Below are positions 23,320-33,887 of a stretch of 64,000 nucleotides of DNA, piece after piece. Every line of letters begins with the position of its first letter. The first letter of the stretch is position 1. The notes below the pieces were generated by a model, which made no database searches, was not told where the DNA came from, and saw nothing but the letters and a program-made list of their open reading frames with translations. The DNA is from JBBEBE01 sp040882505 (GTDB lineage: Bacteria; Bacteroidota; Rhodothermia; Balneolales; Balneolaceae), in NCBI GenBank assembly GCA_040882505.1, contig JBBEBE010000005.1, positions 124,001-188,000 of the forward strand. The letters run 5' to 3'. The position numbers and the translations under genes are program-made.

Positions 23320-25723
23320 TGAAGAGGGAAAACGGGTTGGCAGTAAATATCTGATTGATCATCTGAGAGGAGTCCGTAACAAAGCCATAGGAAATTATTC
23401 CAAATCAATTTCATTCTCACACTCAGAGATGTACAGGTCCCTTCTGGACTGTGTTTGCTGGCTCCATGATCTGGGAAAATATACCAGCTATTTTCAAACA
23501 TATTTGTTAGAGCCTGAAAAAGCCGACCGACATTTAAAAACTCATTCCAGTTTAGGAGCACATGCGGCGTTTAGCTTATTAAAAGACAAGCCCCAAAATG
23601 CTTTGTTTGCTTATTTCCTGATAAAACTTCACCACAGCAATCTGATTAATTTCGACCAAGTCCTGTGGCCGGATCATTACAATGAAAATAAATGGGAAAT
23701 TCGTGATACGTTTGAAAAGCAGGCAACAAAACTGAACCAAGCCACTGAATTAAGCGAACACTTTCCGGATTTCAATGCAAATTTTGTTCAATTCACAGAA
23801 CCAAAAACTCTTTTCAACCTTTACAAAAAAAAACTGAAAAAAGCAGACTCTATCGAATACTACTACATCCTGAACTATCTCTTTTCTCTGCTGATTGAAT
23901 CCGACAAACTGGATGCCTCCGACACAGAACCGTACGGGCCCGTCTCTTTACCGGAAAACGCTGTGGATAAGCGCCCAAATTTTGGCAAACCATTGTACCC
24001 GGAAGGTGACTTGCAGACTTTTTCACAAAATGAGCTTCGAAATTTTGTTAGATCAGAAGTCGTCAAAAACCTTGGTCAAAAAGATATTCTTCAAAAAAAA
24101 ATCTTTACGCTCGCGGCGCCGACGGGTATTGGTAAAACCATGACGGCTCTCGATTTTAGCTTGAAACTCCGGAAAAAGATTGAAACCGAAGAAGGGTATC
24201 TTCCGCAAATCATATATGGCCTTCCTTTCATCAACATCATTGAGCAAGCTCTGAGTGAATATGAGGTAACTCTTGGAGAGGGAAAAATCCTCGGACATTA
24301 TCAATATGCCGATGTATTCGGTGCCGATAAAGCTGATGAGAATAGTTTAAAAGATGAAGAGCGCTCCTATTCAAGAAAAAAAATGGCTTGGGATACGTGG
24401 CAAAGCGATATCGTCATCACCTCGTTTGTTCAACTGTTTCAAACACTCATTGGAAACAGGAACAAGCTTCTGAAAAAATTCCACCATTTTGCTGAATCTA
24501 TTATCATTCTGGATGAGGTTCAGACCCTTTCTATCGAAAAGCTTCCGGTTATTGGAGCTGCACTCTATTATCTGTGCAGATACCTGAATGCCCGAGTAAT
24601 TCTCATGACAGCTACCCAGCCAAAGTTATTTGAACTGATGGAGAGAGAGTTAGAGATTAAAATAGAAGAGGAGCACCTAAAGCCGTTCAACCTGCTGAAA
24701 CGTGATTGGGAGGTTTTTTCCTGTTTCAACAGGACCCGGATCGTTCCGTTGATAGAAGAAAAAATCGACAATGAAGCATTCGTGGAATACTTTTTTTCAA
24801 AATGGTCATCTCCACAAAGTTGTCTGATCGTCTTGAACAAGGTGAGCAGATCTATTGAACTATTTGGATTGCTTAAGGTCCATTTACAGGACAAGGACGT
24901 TGAACTTATTTATCTCTCAACCAACATTACTCCGGTGGAGAGAAAACAACGAATTGAAAGGATCAAGAACCTGCTCACAACCAAGACATGCATTCTCGTG
25001 TCGACACAGGTCGTTGAGGCCGGGGTGGATCTCGATTTCGATATGGGATTTCGTGATTTGGGACCTATCGATTCCATCGTGCAGGTGGCCGGTAGAATCA
25101 ACCGTGAAAATTCGGGAGATCGAAAAGGAGCTCCTTTATATGTTGTAGATTTTGGTGATTGCCAACGTATTTATGGTCATGCAACTGAATCCAATGCTCG
25201 TTCCGCATTGACAAGTGACGAGATATTTGAAAAGGATTATAAGGAAGTTGTAGAGCAGTATTTTGCAGCTGTTTCAAATGAGACTCAAGCTGACTTTAGG
25301 AAATCGAAAGAGATTTTTGATGCAATGAAAAATCTAAAGTACGGGCATCCTAGTAGCTCAAAGGCTAAAAAATTTACAACTGTTAGTGACTTCAAGATCA
25401 TTGAAAACTCACAGAATGGTGTTTCCGTATTTGTAGAATTGCCAGAAGATATGGAGGGGTCTGAAGCCAGAAGAGCATTCCAATTGCTTTTGAAAAACGA
25501 AATGCCAAGACACGAATTCGAGAGAAAATTTAAAAGATCATTTCACCAAAGAATTCTCACCGTACCGGATTATCTACATAACATAAGAGAGTTAAAGAAA
25601 GAAGAAAATTTGCTTACGGAAGAGATTCTTTGGGTCAAGCCAGATCTTTCTGGATTTTATTATCGTGCTGATACAACTGGTTTTATCCGAAAGGATGATA
25701 CAGAGACCTCTATTATGTTTTAA
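23291..25723 (+). CDS. cas3: CRISPR-associated nuclease-helicase Cas3 (HD plus DExH)
   Basis: An 810-aa effector that unwinds and degrades target DNA after Cascade binding. The N-terminal HD nuclease has WLHDLGK (H59-D60) and HSSLGAHAAF. The superfamily 2 helicase has Walker A APTGIGKT (near residue 276), DEVQ Walker B (near 409), motif III TATQP, and the late motif VVEAGVDLDFDMGFRDLGPIDSIVQVAGR. All key residues are present, so it should be active. The start overlaps cas5; the true initiation codon could be a few residues further in. Confidence 0.96.
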   Translation: MPVYSHSRIDEEGKRVGSKYLIDHLRGVRNKAIGNYSKSISFSHSEMYRSLLDCVCWLHDLGKYTSYFQTYLLEPEKADRHLKTHSSLGAHAAFSLLKDKPQNALFAYFLIKLHHSNLINFDQVLWPDHYNENKWEIRDTFEKQATKLNQATELSEHFPDFNANFVQFTEPKTLFNLYKKKLKKADSIEYYYILNYLFSLLIESDKLDASDTEPYGPVSLPENAVDKRPNFGKPLYPEGDLQTFSQNELRNFVRSEVVKNLGQKDILQKKIFTLAAPTGIGKTMTALDFSLKLRKKIETEEGYLPQIIYGLPFINIIEQALSEYEVTLGEGKILGHYQYADVFGADKADENSLKDEERSYSRKKMAWDTWQSDIVITSFVQLFQTLIGNRNKLLKKFHHFAESIIILDEVQTLSIEKLPVIGAALYYLCRYLNARVILMTATQPKLFELMERELEIKIEEEHLKPFNLLKRDWEVFSCFNRTRIVPLIEEKIDNEAFVEYFFSKWSSPQSCLIVLNKVSRSIELFGLLKVHLQDKDVELIYLSTNITPVERKQRIERIKNLLTTKTCILVSTQVVEAGVDLDFDMGFRDLGPIDSIVQVAGRINRENSGDRKGAPLYVVDFGDCQRIYGHATESNARSALTSDEIFEKDYKEVVEQYFAAVSNETQADFRKSKEIFDAMKNLKYGHPSSSKAKKFTTVSDFKIIENSQNGVSVFVELPEDMEGSEARRAFQLLLKNEMPRHEFERKFKRSFHQRILTVPDYLHNIRELKKEENLLTEEILWVKPDLSGFYYRADTTGFIRKDDTETSIMF

Positions 25724-25748
25724 GATTGTAATCCTATAGTCTGTATTC

Positions 25749-26405
25749 ATGAACCTCCCCCAAACCATCATCCGCTTTCCCGAAATTCAACTTCAAACCC
25801 GTGATGCCCACAAACTTCGAGGCTATATTGGAAAACTATTCAAAGAGAAGTCGGAATTGTTGCACAACCACATGGGAAACGGGGAGTTGCGATATGCCTA
25901 TCCACAGGTTCAATACAAGGTACTGGATGGAACCCCGACTCTGATTGGAATCAAAGAGGGGGCAAGTTTGTTAACTGAACTTTTTTTGAAAATCAGAGAG
26001 CTGAATATTGATGGACGAATCATTCCTGTGCACCAAAAAAACATTGAGGGAATAAAACGGGAACTAGGTGTTAACGAAAAGTTCTATACCTACAATTTTA
26101 AAACCTATTGGATGGCTCTGAATCAAAAGAATTTTCAGCGCTACTCGGATGCTAGTTCTTCAGAAGCACAAGACCTTCTGGAGCGAACACTGGTAGGTAA
26201 CATTCTTTCATTCTTTAAGTCCATGGACCTGTTTGTGGAAAAGAGAATCCATGCCACTGGCACATTCACAGAAAAGAAAACCAAGTTCAAGAATAACCAG
26301 ATGCTGGTCTTTTCCGGATCATTTGAAACCAACGTTGCACTTCCCGACTACATTGGTTTGGGTAAACAGGTTGCCCGGGGATTTGGTACAATCCGGCAAA
26401 TATAG
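25749..26405 (+). CDS. cas6: Cas6-type crRNA-processing endonuclease
   Basis: A 218-aa protein 25 bp after cas3. The C-terminal glycine-rich loop YIGLGKQVARGFGTI is the RAMP motif of Cas6 proteins. HNHMGNGELRYAYPQVQYKVLDG has the look of the N-terminal ferredoxin-like half in Bacteroidota-type Cas6. It would cut the pre-crRNA inside each repeat to leave an ATTGAAAC-type 5' handle. The catalytic His cannot be fixed by eye. It ends the effector half of the operon. Confidence 0.85.
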   Translation: MNLPQTIIRFPEIQLQTRDAHKLRGYIGKLFKEKSELLHNHMGNGELRYAYPQVQYKVLDGTPTLIGIKEGASLLTELFLKIRELNIDGRIIPVHQKNIEGIKRELGVNEKFYTYNFKTYWMALNQKNFQRYSDASSSEAQDLLERTLVGNILSFFKSMDLFVEKRIHATGTFTEKKTKFKNNQMLVFSGSFETNVALPDYIGLGKQVARGFGTIRQI

Positions 26406-26441
26406 GTTGCACCAAGTTATTTGCTGATGAGGGAAGGGAAT

Positions 26442-26690
26442 TTATGATGAACTTCCCTGAAGCAATCCTTCGACAGAAATATCTTCATCCAATCTTTCCC
26501 AGTGAATGCCGATCCCGTTACCGATGAATCGCCACTGATTTAAATCTTCTGGCGTGGCATTTCGCAGTTTCGGAAACCTTTTAAGAGGCACCGCCAATTC
26601 TCTGCCGTCATCCAGATGGACAATCAACTTTTTATCCTCAAACCGAAGATTAGTTGCCTTTGAAAGTTTATGTTTGATTGAAGTACTCAT
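26442..26690 (-). CDS. DUF2442-family protein (antitoxin-like partner)
   Basis: An 82-aa protein from ATG 26690 (MSTSIKHKLSKATNLRFEDKK). The pattern of a short N-terminal helix, LIVHLDDGRELAVPL, then GIGIHWERLDEDISVEGLL is that of DUF2442. DUF2442 genes commonly follow DUF4160 genes, and the pair has been proposed as a toxin-antitoxin-like module. It overlaps the DUF4160 gene by 23 bp. It lies on the strand opposite to the cas genes, between cas6 and cas1. Confidence 0.85.
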   Translation of the reverse strand: MSTSIKHKLSKATNLRFEDKKLIVHLDDGRELAVPLKRFPKLRNATPEDLNQWRFIGNGIGIHWERLDEDISVEGLLQGSSS

Positions 26691-26907
26691 CCCAGGAATT
26701 TTCAATTTGAATCTGATTGCTCTTAACAAGTTTCCGGATCTTGTTCAATTCTGACGCATCATATCCACTTGAATATGCAACAGTTAACGGATGGATCCAA
26801 AATTTGCAGTAGCCATCTCCGCTTTCAACGTGGATGTGAACCGGTTCATTTCCCTCATTACTGAAAAAAAAGAAGCGATACCCAGCAATTCTGAGGACAG
26901 TCGGCAC
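26668..26907 (-). CDS. DUF4160-family protein (toxin-like partner)
   Basis: A 79-aa protein with the DUF4160 signature: MPTVLRIAGYRFFFFSNEGNEPVHIHVESGDGYCKFWI. The family is small, soluble and typically paired with DUF2442; its biochemical role is not established. It is transcribed first of the two, antisense to the cas operon and divergent from cas1 across about 100 bp. It splits the effector genes from the adaptation genes. Confidence 0.85.
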   Translation of the reverse strand: MPTVLRIAGYRFFFFSNEGNEPVHIHVESGDGYCKFWIHPLTVAYSSGYDASELNKIRKLVKSNQIQIENSWDEYFNQT

Positions 26908-27006
26908 TATTTATTCTCTCCTTTCAATTTATGTTTAAAATAGTAATTTAAGTCAGCTATCCAATCAAGTTATTCCCGCACATTCTGTTAAAGAACATGA
27001 TCAGTT

Positions 27007-27996
27007 ATGCAGCTATACATTACAACATTCGGTTCCTTTCTTCATATACGCGACGGTATGTTCCAGGTGAAGTACACTGAGGATGGAGAAAAGATAAAAA
27101 AGAGGATTCCACCCAAGAAAGTGACGGCCATAGTTCTCGACCGTGGTACATCACTAACATGGGAAGCGGTGAAAACCGCTTTGTCACACAACATTGATAT
27201 CGTGTTTGCTGAGGGTGATGGGGCACCAATAGGAAGAGTATGGCACAGCAAGCTCGGAAGTACCACTAAAATCAGGAAAAGACAGCTTCAGGCAAGTCTC
27301 AATCAGGAAGCAGTGGATTGGGTGAAATGTTGGGTATCAGAAAAAATTCAGAATCAGATTGATTTTATTAAACAGCTGAAGAAACATCGGAAAGCTGAAT
27401 CAGAGAAAATTGACATTGTTTTAGATAAACTATCTATCCAAAAGACAAGGGTTGAAAAACTGGAAGCTACTGTGGTGGATGATATTGCAGATAAAATACG
27501 TGGCCATGAAGGAACGGCTGGCCGGGTCTATTTTGAATTGCTTTCAAGTCTGCTCTCAAAAGAATACCAGTTTAAAGGCCGCAGTTATCGTCCGGCACTT
27601 GATCCCTTTAATGCATTTCTCAATTATGGTTATGGAATCCTTTATAGTCGAATTGAAAAAAGTATTATGATAGCCGGACTGGATCCCTATGTCGGATTCT
27701 TGCATCGAGATGATTATAACCAGACCAGTTTTGTATTTGACTTTATTGAACCCTATCGACCGTTTGTCGATTTGACGATTTATCGGCTTTTCTCCGGAAA
27801 AAAAGTTAATCAGGATCACTACGTTTCGATCCCTAATGGTATTGGCTTATCAAAGCAAGGAAAAAAGTTGATTGTTGGGGCATTTATTCAGCGTTTTGAT
27901 ACGGATAAGATTCGGTATCGTGGCCGGAATCAAACTCGGATGAATACGATTCAGCAGGATGCCCATACCTTTGCGAACCAATTGATAGAGCCATGA
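27007..27996 (+). CDS. cas1: CRISPR integrase Cas1
   Basis: A 329-aa integrase that, with Cas2, inserts new spacers at the leader end. Metal-binding residues are visible as E168 (GHEGTAG), H233 (GFLHRDDY) and E248 (FDFIEPYRP). The N-terminal beta domain MQLYITTFGSFLHIRDGMF is typical. The 3' end overlaps cas2 by 4 bp. It follows the antisense DUF pair, so it likely has its own promoter in the 99-bp gap upstream. Confidence 0.96.
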   Translation: MQLYITTFGSFLHIRDGMFQVKYTEDGEKIKKRIPPKKVTAIVLDRGTSLTWEAVKTALSHNIDIVFAEGDGAPIGRVWHSKLGSTTKIRKRQLQASLNQEAVDWVKCWVSEKIQNQIDFIKQLKKHRKAESEKIDIVLDKLSIQKTRVEKLEATVVDDIADKIRGHEGTAGRVYFELLSSLLSKEYQFKGRSYRPALDPFNAFLNYGYGILYSRIEKSIMIAGLDPYVGFLHRDDYNQTSFVFDFIEPYRPFVDLTIYRLFSGKKVNQDHYVSIPNGIGLSKQGKKLIVGAFIQRFDTDKIRYRGRNQTRMNTIQQDAHTFANQLIEP

Positions 27997-28283
27997 TTTG
28001 CTGGGTGATGTATGATATCATAGATGACAGAGCCCGGACAAAAATTTCAAAGGCTTGTCAACGTTCGGGGCTTTATCGAGTCCAATACTCGGTGTTTCTC
28101 GGTACCCTCGAAACTAATGAAAAAGACTCTCTGCAACTTGAAATAGAAGAGTTGATGGATGAGAATGTCGATTCGGTCTACATATTTCCGATGAGCAAAG
28201 ATGAGTTGAAGGCTACTGCTCTTCTTGGGCAGGCCTTTGATAAAAAACGAATAACGGATGAAATCAAAGCTCTATTCATATGA
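27993..28283 (+). CDS. cas2: CRISPR adaptation protein Cas2
   Basis: A 96-aa ferredoxin-fold protein that bridges Cas1 dimers. MICWVMYDIIDDRARTKISKACQRSGLYRVQYSVFLG contains the Asp of the family and the conserved YRVQYSVF motif. Normal length. It overlaps cas1 and cas4 by 4 bp each, so the three adaptation genes are translationally coupled. Confidence 0.96.
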   Translation: MICWVMYDIIDDRARTKISKACQRSGLYRVQYSVFLGTLETNEKDSLQLEIEELMDENVDSVYIFPMSKDELKATALLGQAFDKKRITDEIKALFI

Positions 28284-28861
28284 GTGCGATCAGTATCACT
28301 CCATCCGAAATTATTCAATATTTATACTGTCCAAGATTTGTCTATTTCGAAAAAGTTTTAGCAATTCCTCAATTTGAAGAAAAGTCGTACAAGGCTATGC
28401 GGGGGCGTTATCTTCACGAGAGAAAAACCCGCTTGAACAAGAGTTATTTACGAAAAAAGTTAGGCGTTGTTGATAAACATCAGGAGCAATACCTGACAAA
28501 TGACAAGCTTCGGGGTCAGGTTGACGAAGTGTTAGAACTTGATGACCAGACGATGGCTCCCCTTGACTACAAATTTGCCCAGTACAAAGACAAGGTTTTT
28601 TCTACGTATAGAACGCAAATAGCATGCTACGCTTGGTTGATCGAAGACAATTTTAACCGACCCGTGAATCGAGGATTTCTTGTATATACCCGAAGTAAAA
28701 ATAGGGTAATCGAAATTGAGATTGGTGAAGATCAAAAACAACGGGTGAAAGAGCTTGCCAAAGAAATAATTGATATCATCGTAAACAATAGGTTTCCTAA
28801 AGCAACGCGTTATAAAAAAAGATGTATGGATTGTACTTATCGGAATATTTGCATCCAGTAA
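28280..28861 (+). CDS. cas4: CRISPR adaptation exonuclease Cas4
   Basis: A 193-aa PD-(D/E)xK nuclease with a [4Fe-4S] centre, used to trim and PAM-select prespacers. C17 (LYCPRF) and C182, C185 and C191 (CMDCTYRNIC) are the cluster ligands. GQVDEVLE and APLDYKF give the nuclease Asp/Asp/Lys, and RGRYLHERKT contributes the conserved His. It is the last cas gene and sits directly before the leader. Its position after cas2, rather than before cas1, is less common. Confidence 0.95.
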   Translation: MSAISITPSEIIQYLYCPRFVYFEKVLAIPQFEEKSYKAMRGRYLHERKTRLNKSYLRKKLGVVDKHQEQYLTNDKLRGQVDEVLELDDQTMAPLDYKFAQYKDKVFSTYRTQIACYAWLIEDNFNRPVNRGFLVYTRSKNRVIEIEIGEDQKQRVKELAKEIIDIIVNNRFPKATRYKKRCMDCTYRNICIQ

Positions 28862-29103
28862 CTTCTTTTCTAACCTTCGGACTGGGTAATCAAAGAACTG
28901 GAGGTTCCAGGACTATATTTATTAACTCATTGGTTCTTTGCCTCCGTAACTTTTTGAACAGAGTATCATTACAAGTTTTTGATTTTTCGGAAAATTCATC
29001 TTCTAATCATAGAATGCATAGTTTTTTTAATAAAAGGCACAATATTAATAAGCGATCAGTAGACGCTATGCTTCTGATTTTTATTAGCTTCCCGGTAAGG
29101 GGC
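28862..29103 (+). promoter_or_regulatory. CRISPR leader
   Basis: A 242-bp AT-rich stretch without a convincing gene, between the cas4 stop and the first repeat. Orientation is set by the repeat 3' end GATTGAAAC pointing away from it and by the decayed repeat at the far end. It should hold the pre-crRNA promoter and the integration signals; TTTTTTAATAAAAGG and AATATTAATAAG within 100 bp of the first repeat are possible promoter material. Confidence 0.8.
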
Positions 29104-30081
29104 CTCATCGGAGTTGATCCACTAGAACAAGGATTGAAACGTGGCAGAGCGTTTGTTGAGCAGTTGTTTCTTGGCATTCATCGGAGTTGATCCACTAGAA
29201 CAAGGATTGAAACCCACTTTCCAATTCTGCCAGTATCGCTTCCGGCTTTCATCGGAGTTGATCCACTAGAACAAGGATTGAAACTTCATTGGTAGATAGT
29301 ATCCGCTATAAATGAAATTCATCGGAGTTGATCCACTAGAACAAGGATTGAAACACGGCACATTAGAGTCGAAAAAAACTCCTACTCACTCATCGGAGTT
29401 GATCCACTAGAACAAGGATTGAAACGGAATACCTTCCCGGAAGCCAGCCGAATTGACTTCTCTCATCGGAGTTGATCCACTAGAACAAGGATTGAAACTC
29501 AAAAGATGTGTTTGTGGTGAATGGATTGTATCATCTCATCGGAGTTGATCCACTAGAACAAGGATTGAAACTTGAATTTCCACTTATATTCGTTGAATTA
29601 AGCGAAACTCATCGGAGTTGATCCACTAGAACAAGGATTGAAACGGTGCTCCTCGAACCGAAGAGAGACTTGGTGTATCTCATCGGAGTTGATCCACTAG
29701 AACAAGGATTGAAACTTGGGGTTGTGGTTGGGTGATGGGACTAAGCATACTCATCGGAGTTGATCCACTAGAACAAGGATTGAAACGAGATGTAAAGATC
29801 CCAAAGGCACCGCTTAAAAGTGGACTCATCGGAGTTGATCCACTAGAACAAGGATTGAAACACATCTCTCTTGCGATCCCGGAGATCGTGCCGGAGTTCT
29901 CATCGGAGTTGATCCACTAGAACAAGGATTGAAACAACAAATAGAAGAAACGTACTCCGGGTACTGGTGGATCTCATCGGAGTTGATCCACTAGAACAAG
30001 GATTGAAACACGGGAAAGACTACCAACCACAAACCAACCGACAACTCATCGGAGTTGATCCACTAGAACAAGGATTGAAAC

Positions 30082-30365
30082 GCGGAGAAGAGCGGGTTGT
30101 ATACGCTCGTAGAGGGAGCTCATCGGAGTTGATCCACTAGAACAAGGATTGAAACAGTTTTTTCCTAAATCTAATGTTGCCATGTGCTGATTCTCATCGG
30201 AGTTGATCCACTAGAACAAGGATTGAAACGCGGAGAAGAGCGGGTTGNNNNNNNNNNNNNNNNNNNNNNNNNNNNNNNNNNNNNNNNNNNNNNNNNNNNN
30301 NNNNNNNNNNNNNNNNNNNNNNNNNNNNNNNNNNNNNNNNNNNNNNNTGTTGCCATGTGCTGATT
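30082..30365. repeat. Partly resolved spacer duplication across the assembly gap
   Basis: Spacer 14 (30082-30118) reappears as the first 18 nt before the Ns (30230-30247), and the last 18 nt of spacer 15 (30156-30192) reappear just after the Ns (30348-30365). The simplest reading is a tandem copy of the unit spacer14-repeat-spacer15-repeat (148 bp). The copy number cannot be read from this assembly. Confidence 0.8.
30248..30347. other. Assembly gap of 100 N inside the CRISPR array
   Basis: Exactly 100 N, a usual default gap size. If only one extra copy of the spacer14-repeat-spacer15 unit is missing, the true gap would be 75 bp. Longer content is possible. Confidence 0.95.
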
Positions 30366-33300
30366 CTCATCGGAGTTGATCCACTAGAACAAGGATTGAA
30401 ACAAGCCGCCCCGTCGGTTATTTCATGTAGGTTCATCCCTCATCGGAGTTGATCCACTAGAACAAGGATTGAAACACGGATAAATTCGAGAGAGAAAGTT
30501 AACCCGATTACTCATCGGAGTTGATCCACTAGAACAAGGATTGAAACTGTAGCTGTGTAACTGTTACACACGTTCCGGCGCCTCATCGGAGTTGATCCAC
30601 TAGAACAAGGATTGAAACGCAACCTCTGTATCGAGTCCTCCTTGAACATCCCTCTCATCGGAGTTGATCCACTAGAACAAGGATTGAAACTGGTAGTTTC
30701 GGCGGGTATTGTGCGCTGATATACAACTCATCGGAGTTGATCCACTAGAACAAGGATTGAAACCCCAGCAGCTTCTCGATCTTCGTGATCCCTTCGAGCT
30801 CATCGGAGTTGATCCACTAGAACAAGGATTGAAACTTGAAAACAAAAGTCTTGGAGTTCTGCGCCGGAGTCTCATCGGAGTTGATCCACTAGAACAAGGA
30901 TTGAAACATCTGCTTGGCCTGACTGAAAAGCTGGAAAAGAAGCTCATCGGAGTTGATCCACTAGAACAAGGATTGAAACATGTAGTCGAGAATTGCACCA
31001 TCAATAATATCCAGCTCATCGGAGTTGATCCACTAGAACAAGGATTGAAACGTGTCGGAATTGTGGGAAGAGCCTGTCCACAAAAGCTCATCGGAGTTGA
31101 TCCACTAGAACAAGGATTGAAACTCAGTATCCGGCTATCTGCACCATTGAAGAGAATTCTCATCGGAGTTGATCCACTAGAACAAGGATTGAAACCCGTG
31201 TATCCATTTTCCCGTAGCCAGTTGGCGACACTCATCGGAGTTGATCCACTAGAACAAGGATTGAAACAAAGAGCCTATTCCTGATTTGAACCCATCCTCG
31301 AATAACAGCTCATCGGAGTTGATCCACTAGAACAAGGATTGAAACTCGTTCCCTTTTCCGACTACTTCCATATCTGATTGCTCATCGGAGTTGATCCACT
31401 AGAACAAGGATTGAAACGACAATTTTCCGGCCGATGGTTCCCGCTTTCGTTTCTCATCGGAGTTGATCCACTAGAACAAGGATTGAAACATCAGATTCAT
31501 GCTTTGTTCTCCTTTTGTTTCGTTCTCATCGGAGTTGATCCACTAGAACAAGGATTGAAACGGTAGTTCCGGTATGATGTGCATGGTCTTATCCAGCTCA
31601 TCGGAGTTGATCCACTAGAACAAGGATTGAAACAGGAATGTAGTGAGTGATGCCGTTGGGGGGCAGAGACTCATCGGAGTTGATCCACTAGAACAAGGAT
31701 TGAAACTTTCAGTTATAAACCCATCCAGATCCGTAGGTCGCCTCATCGGAGTTGATCCACTAGAACAAGGATTGAAACTCGAGATAATATAAAAGGAGCC
31801 ATGAGGGGTATCTCCTCATCGGAGTTGATCCACTAGAACAAGGATTGAAACGAAAGTTCGCCGACCCCTCTTGGGGTCATCTCGTAACTCATCGGAGTTG
31901 ATCCACTAGAACAAGGATTGAAACATCTTCTCGACGGCCGCTCGCTCGGCCTCTACGTCGTCTCATCGGAGTTGATCCACTAGAACAAGGATTGAAACGA
32001 AGGATGAAGCTTTCTTCAGCGTTTTCCTTTTTTCTCATCGGAGTTGATCCACTAGAACAAGGATTGAAACTGATTTTTGATTTCTGTCAGTGAACCTATT
32101 GAATCTCATCGGAGTTGATCCACTAGAACAAGGATTGAAACTTGGGGATCGACCCGCGCGTACTGCTGTATCTGGATCTCATCGGAGTTGATCCACTAGA
32201 ACAAGGATTGAAACAACAGGCCCTTTCGGGCGGTTTCGTGATCCGGTTCCTCATCGGAGTTGATCCACTAGAACAAGGATTGAAACGTAAGCTCAGGGAC
32301 GGCCGATGAGGACGTGGTCGCCTCATCGGAGTTGATCCACTAGAACAAGGATTGAAACCTAAAAGAGTAATCCCCACACCATCAGACGAAGACGCTCATC
32401 GGAGTTGATCCACTAGAACAAGGATTGAAACTCCGGCAGCGCGGCCGGTTGGCCTTGGCCAGCTGGCTCATCGGAGTTGATCCACTAGAACAAGGATTGA
32501 AACATGCTTCTTTGCTCCTTGCTCCCTTGTAATCTCTGCTCATCGGAGTTGATCCACTAGAACAAGGATTGAAACGCGAGGCCGTTACGTGGCAGAAAGG
32601 AGCCAATGCTCTCATCGGAGTTGATCCACTAGAACAAGGATTGAAACAGGAACGAGTTGAGGGTCGATATGTACCCTTTCTTCTCATCGGAGTTGATCCA
32701 CTAGAACAAGGATTGAAACTTCACTGCTTGGGTTGTCTATGAACTCCTTTATTCTCATCGGAGTTGATCCACTAGAACAAGGATTGAAACATAAACAACG
32801 TACTTGAGTTGTATAATAAGAAGAGCTCATCGGAGTTGATCCACTAGAACAAGGATTGAAACATTGTAAGGAGTTCAAGGCGGTTGGTGGCCTTGCACTC
32901 ATCGGAGTTGATCCACTAGAACAAGGATTGAAACAAGTATATCGAGAACATGGTTTTTTCTCCTGTTTGCTCATCGGAGTTGATCCACTAGAACAAGGAT
33001 TGAAACTAGTCGAGATACACAGTATATCTGTCCAAGGTTTCCTCATCGGAGTTGATCCACTAGAACAAGGATTGAAACGACGCAAGGAGGAAGGCATGAA
33101 ATCAGACATCAAGTACCTCATCGGAGTTGATCCACTAGAACAAGGATTGAAACTAAGCCTGAAGCAGTAACGCCTGGGCGCGAACCTGCTCATCGGAGTT
33201 GATCCACTAGAACAAGGATTGAAACAAGATGATGTGGTCATGTGGAAAAGGCGTCTTCACACTCATCGGAGTTGATCCACTAGAACAAGGATTGAAACTT

Positions 33301-33887
33301 GATAAACAGCTTCTATTCCTGATTCAGCAGCACCTCATCGGAGTTGATCCACTAGAACAAGGATTGAAACTGAATGCACCTTTAGCACTTGTCCAATGCA
33401 CCGAAGGATCCTCATCGGAGTTGATCCACTAGAACAAGGATTGAAACCACAAAAACCCAAGTTGTTGCACGTCAATCATTTGCCTCATCGGAGTTGATCC
33501 ACTAGAACAAGGATTGAAACGCAATATTGTCGCCGACCTGGAGGGCGGGGCGGAGGCGCTCATCGGAGTTGATCCACTAGAACAAGGATTGAAACCCGAT
33601 GAATTCCAGGACCATTCGAAGGAATCGGCAGACTCATCGGAGTTGATCCACTAGAACAAGGATTGAAACCCAATGCTGTTGAGACGGTGAAGGAAAAGTT
33701 CAAACTCATCGGAGTTGATCCACTAGAACAAGGATTGAAACTGAGTCGAAGCGAGTACAACATCACACGCGACATCCTCATCGGAGTTGATCCACTAGAA
33801 CAAGGATTGAAACTCTTCAACTTGATCCGGCGTGACCCATCGGCCCCGTACTCATCGGAGTTGATCCACTAGAACAAGGATTGAAAC

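Noticed and set aside
28822..29190. 122-aa frame through the end of cas4 and the leader
   Set aside because: Runs from inside cas4 into the first repeat; no similarity, the stretch behaves as a leader.
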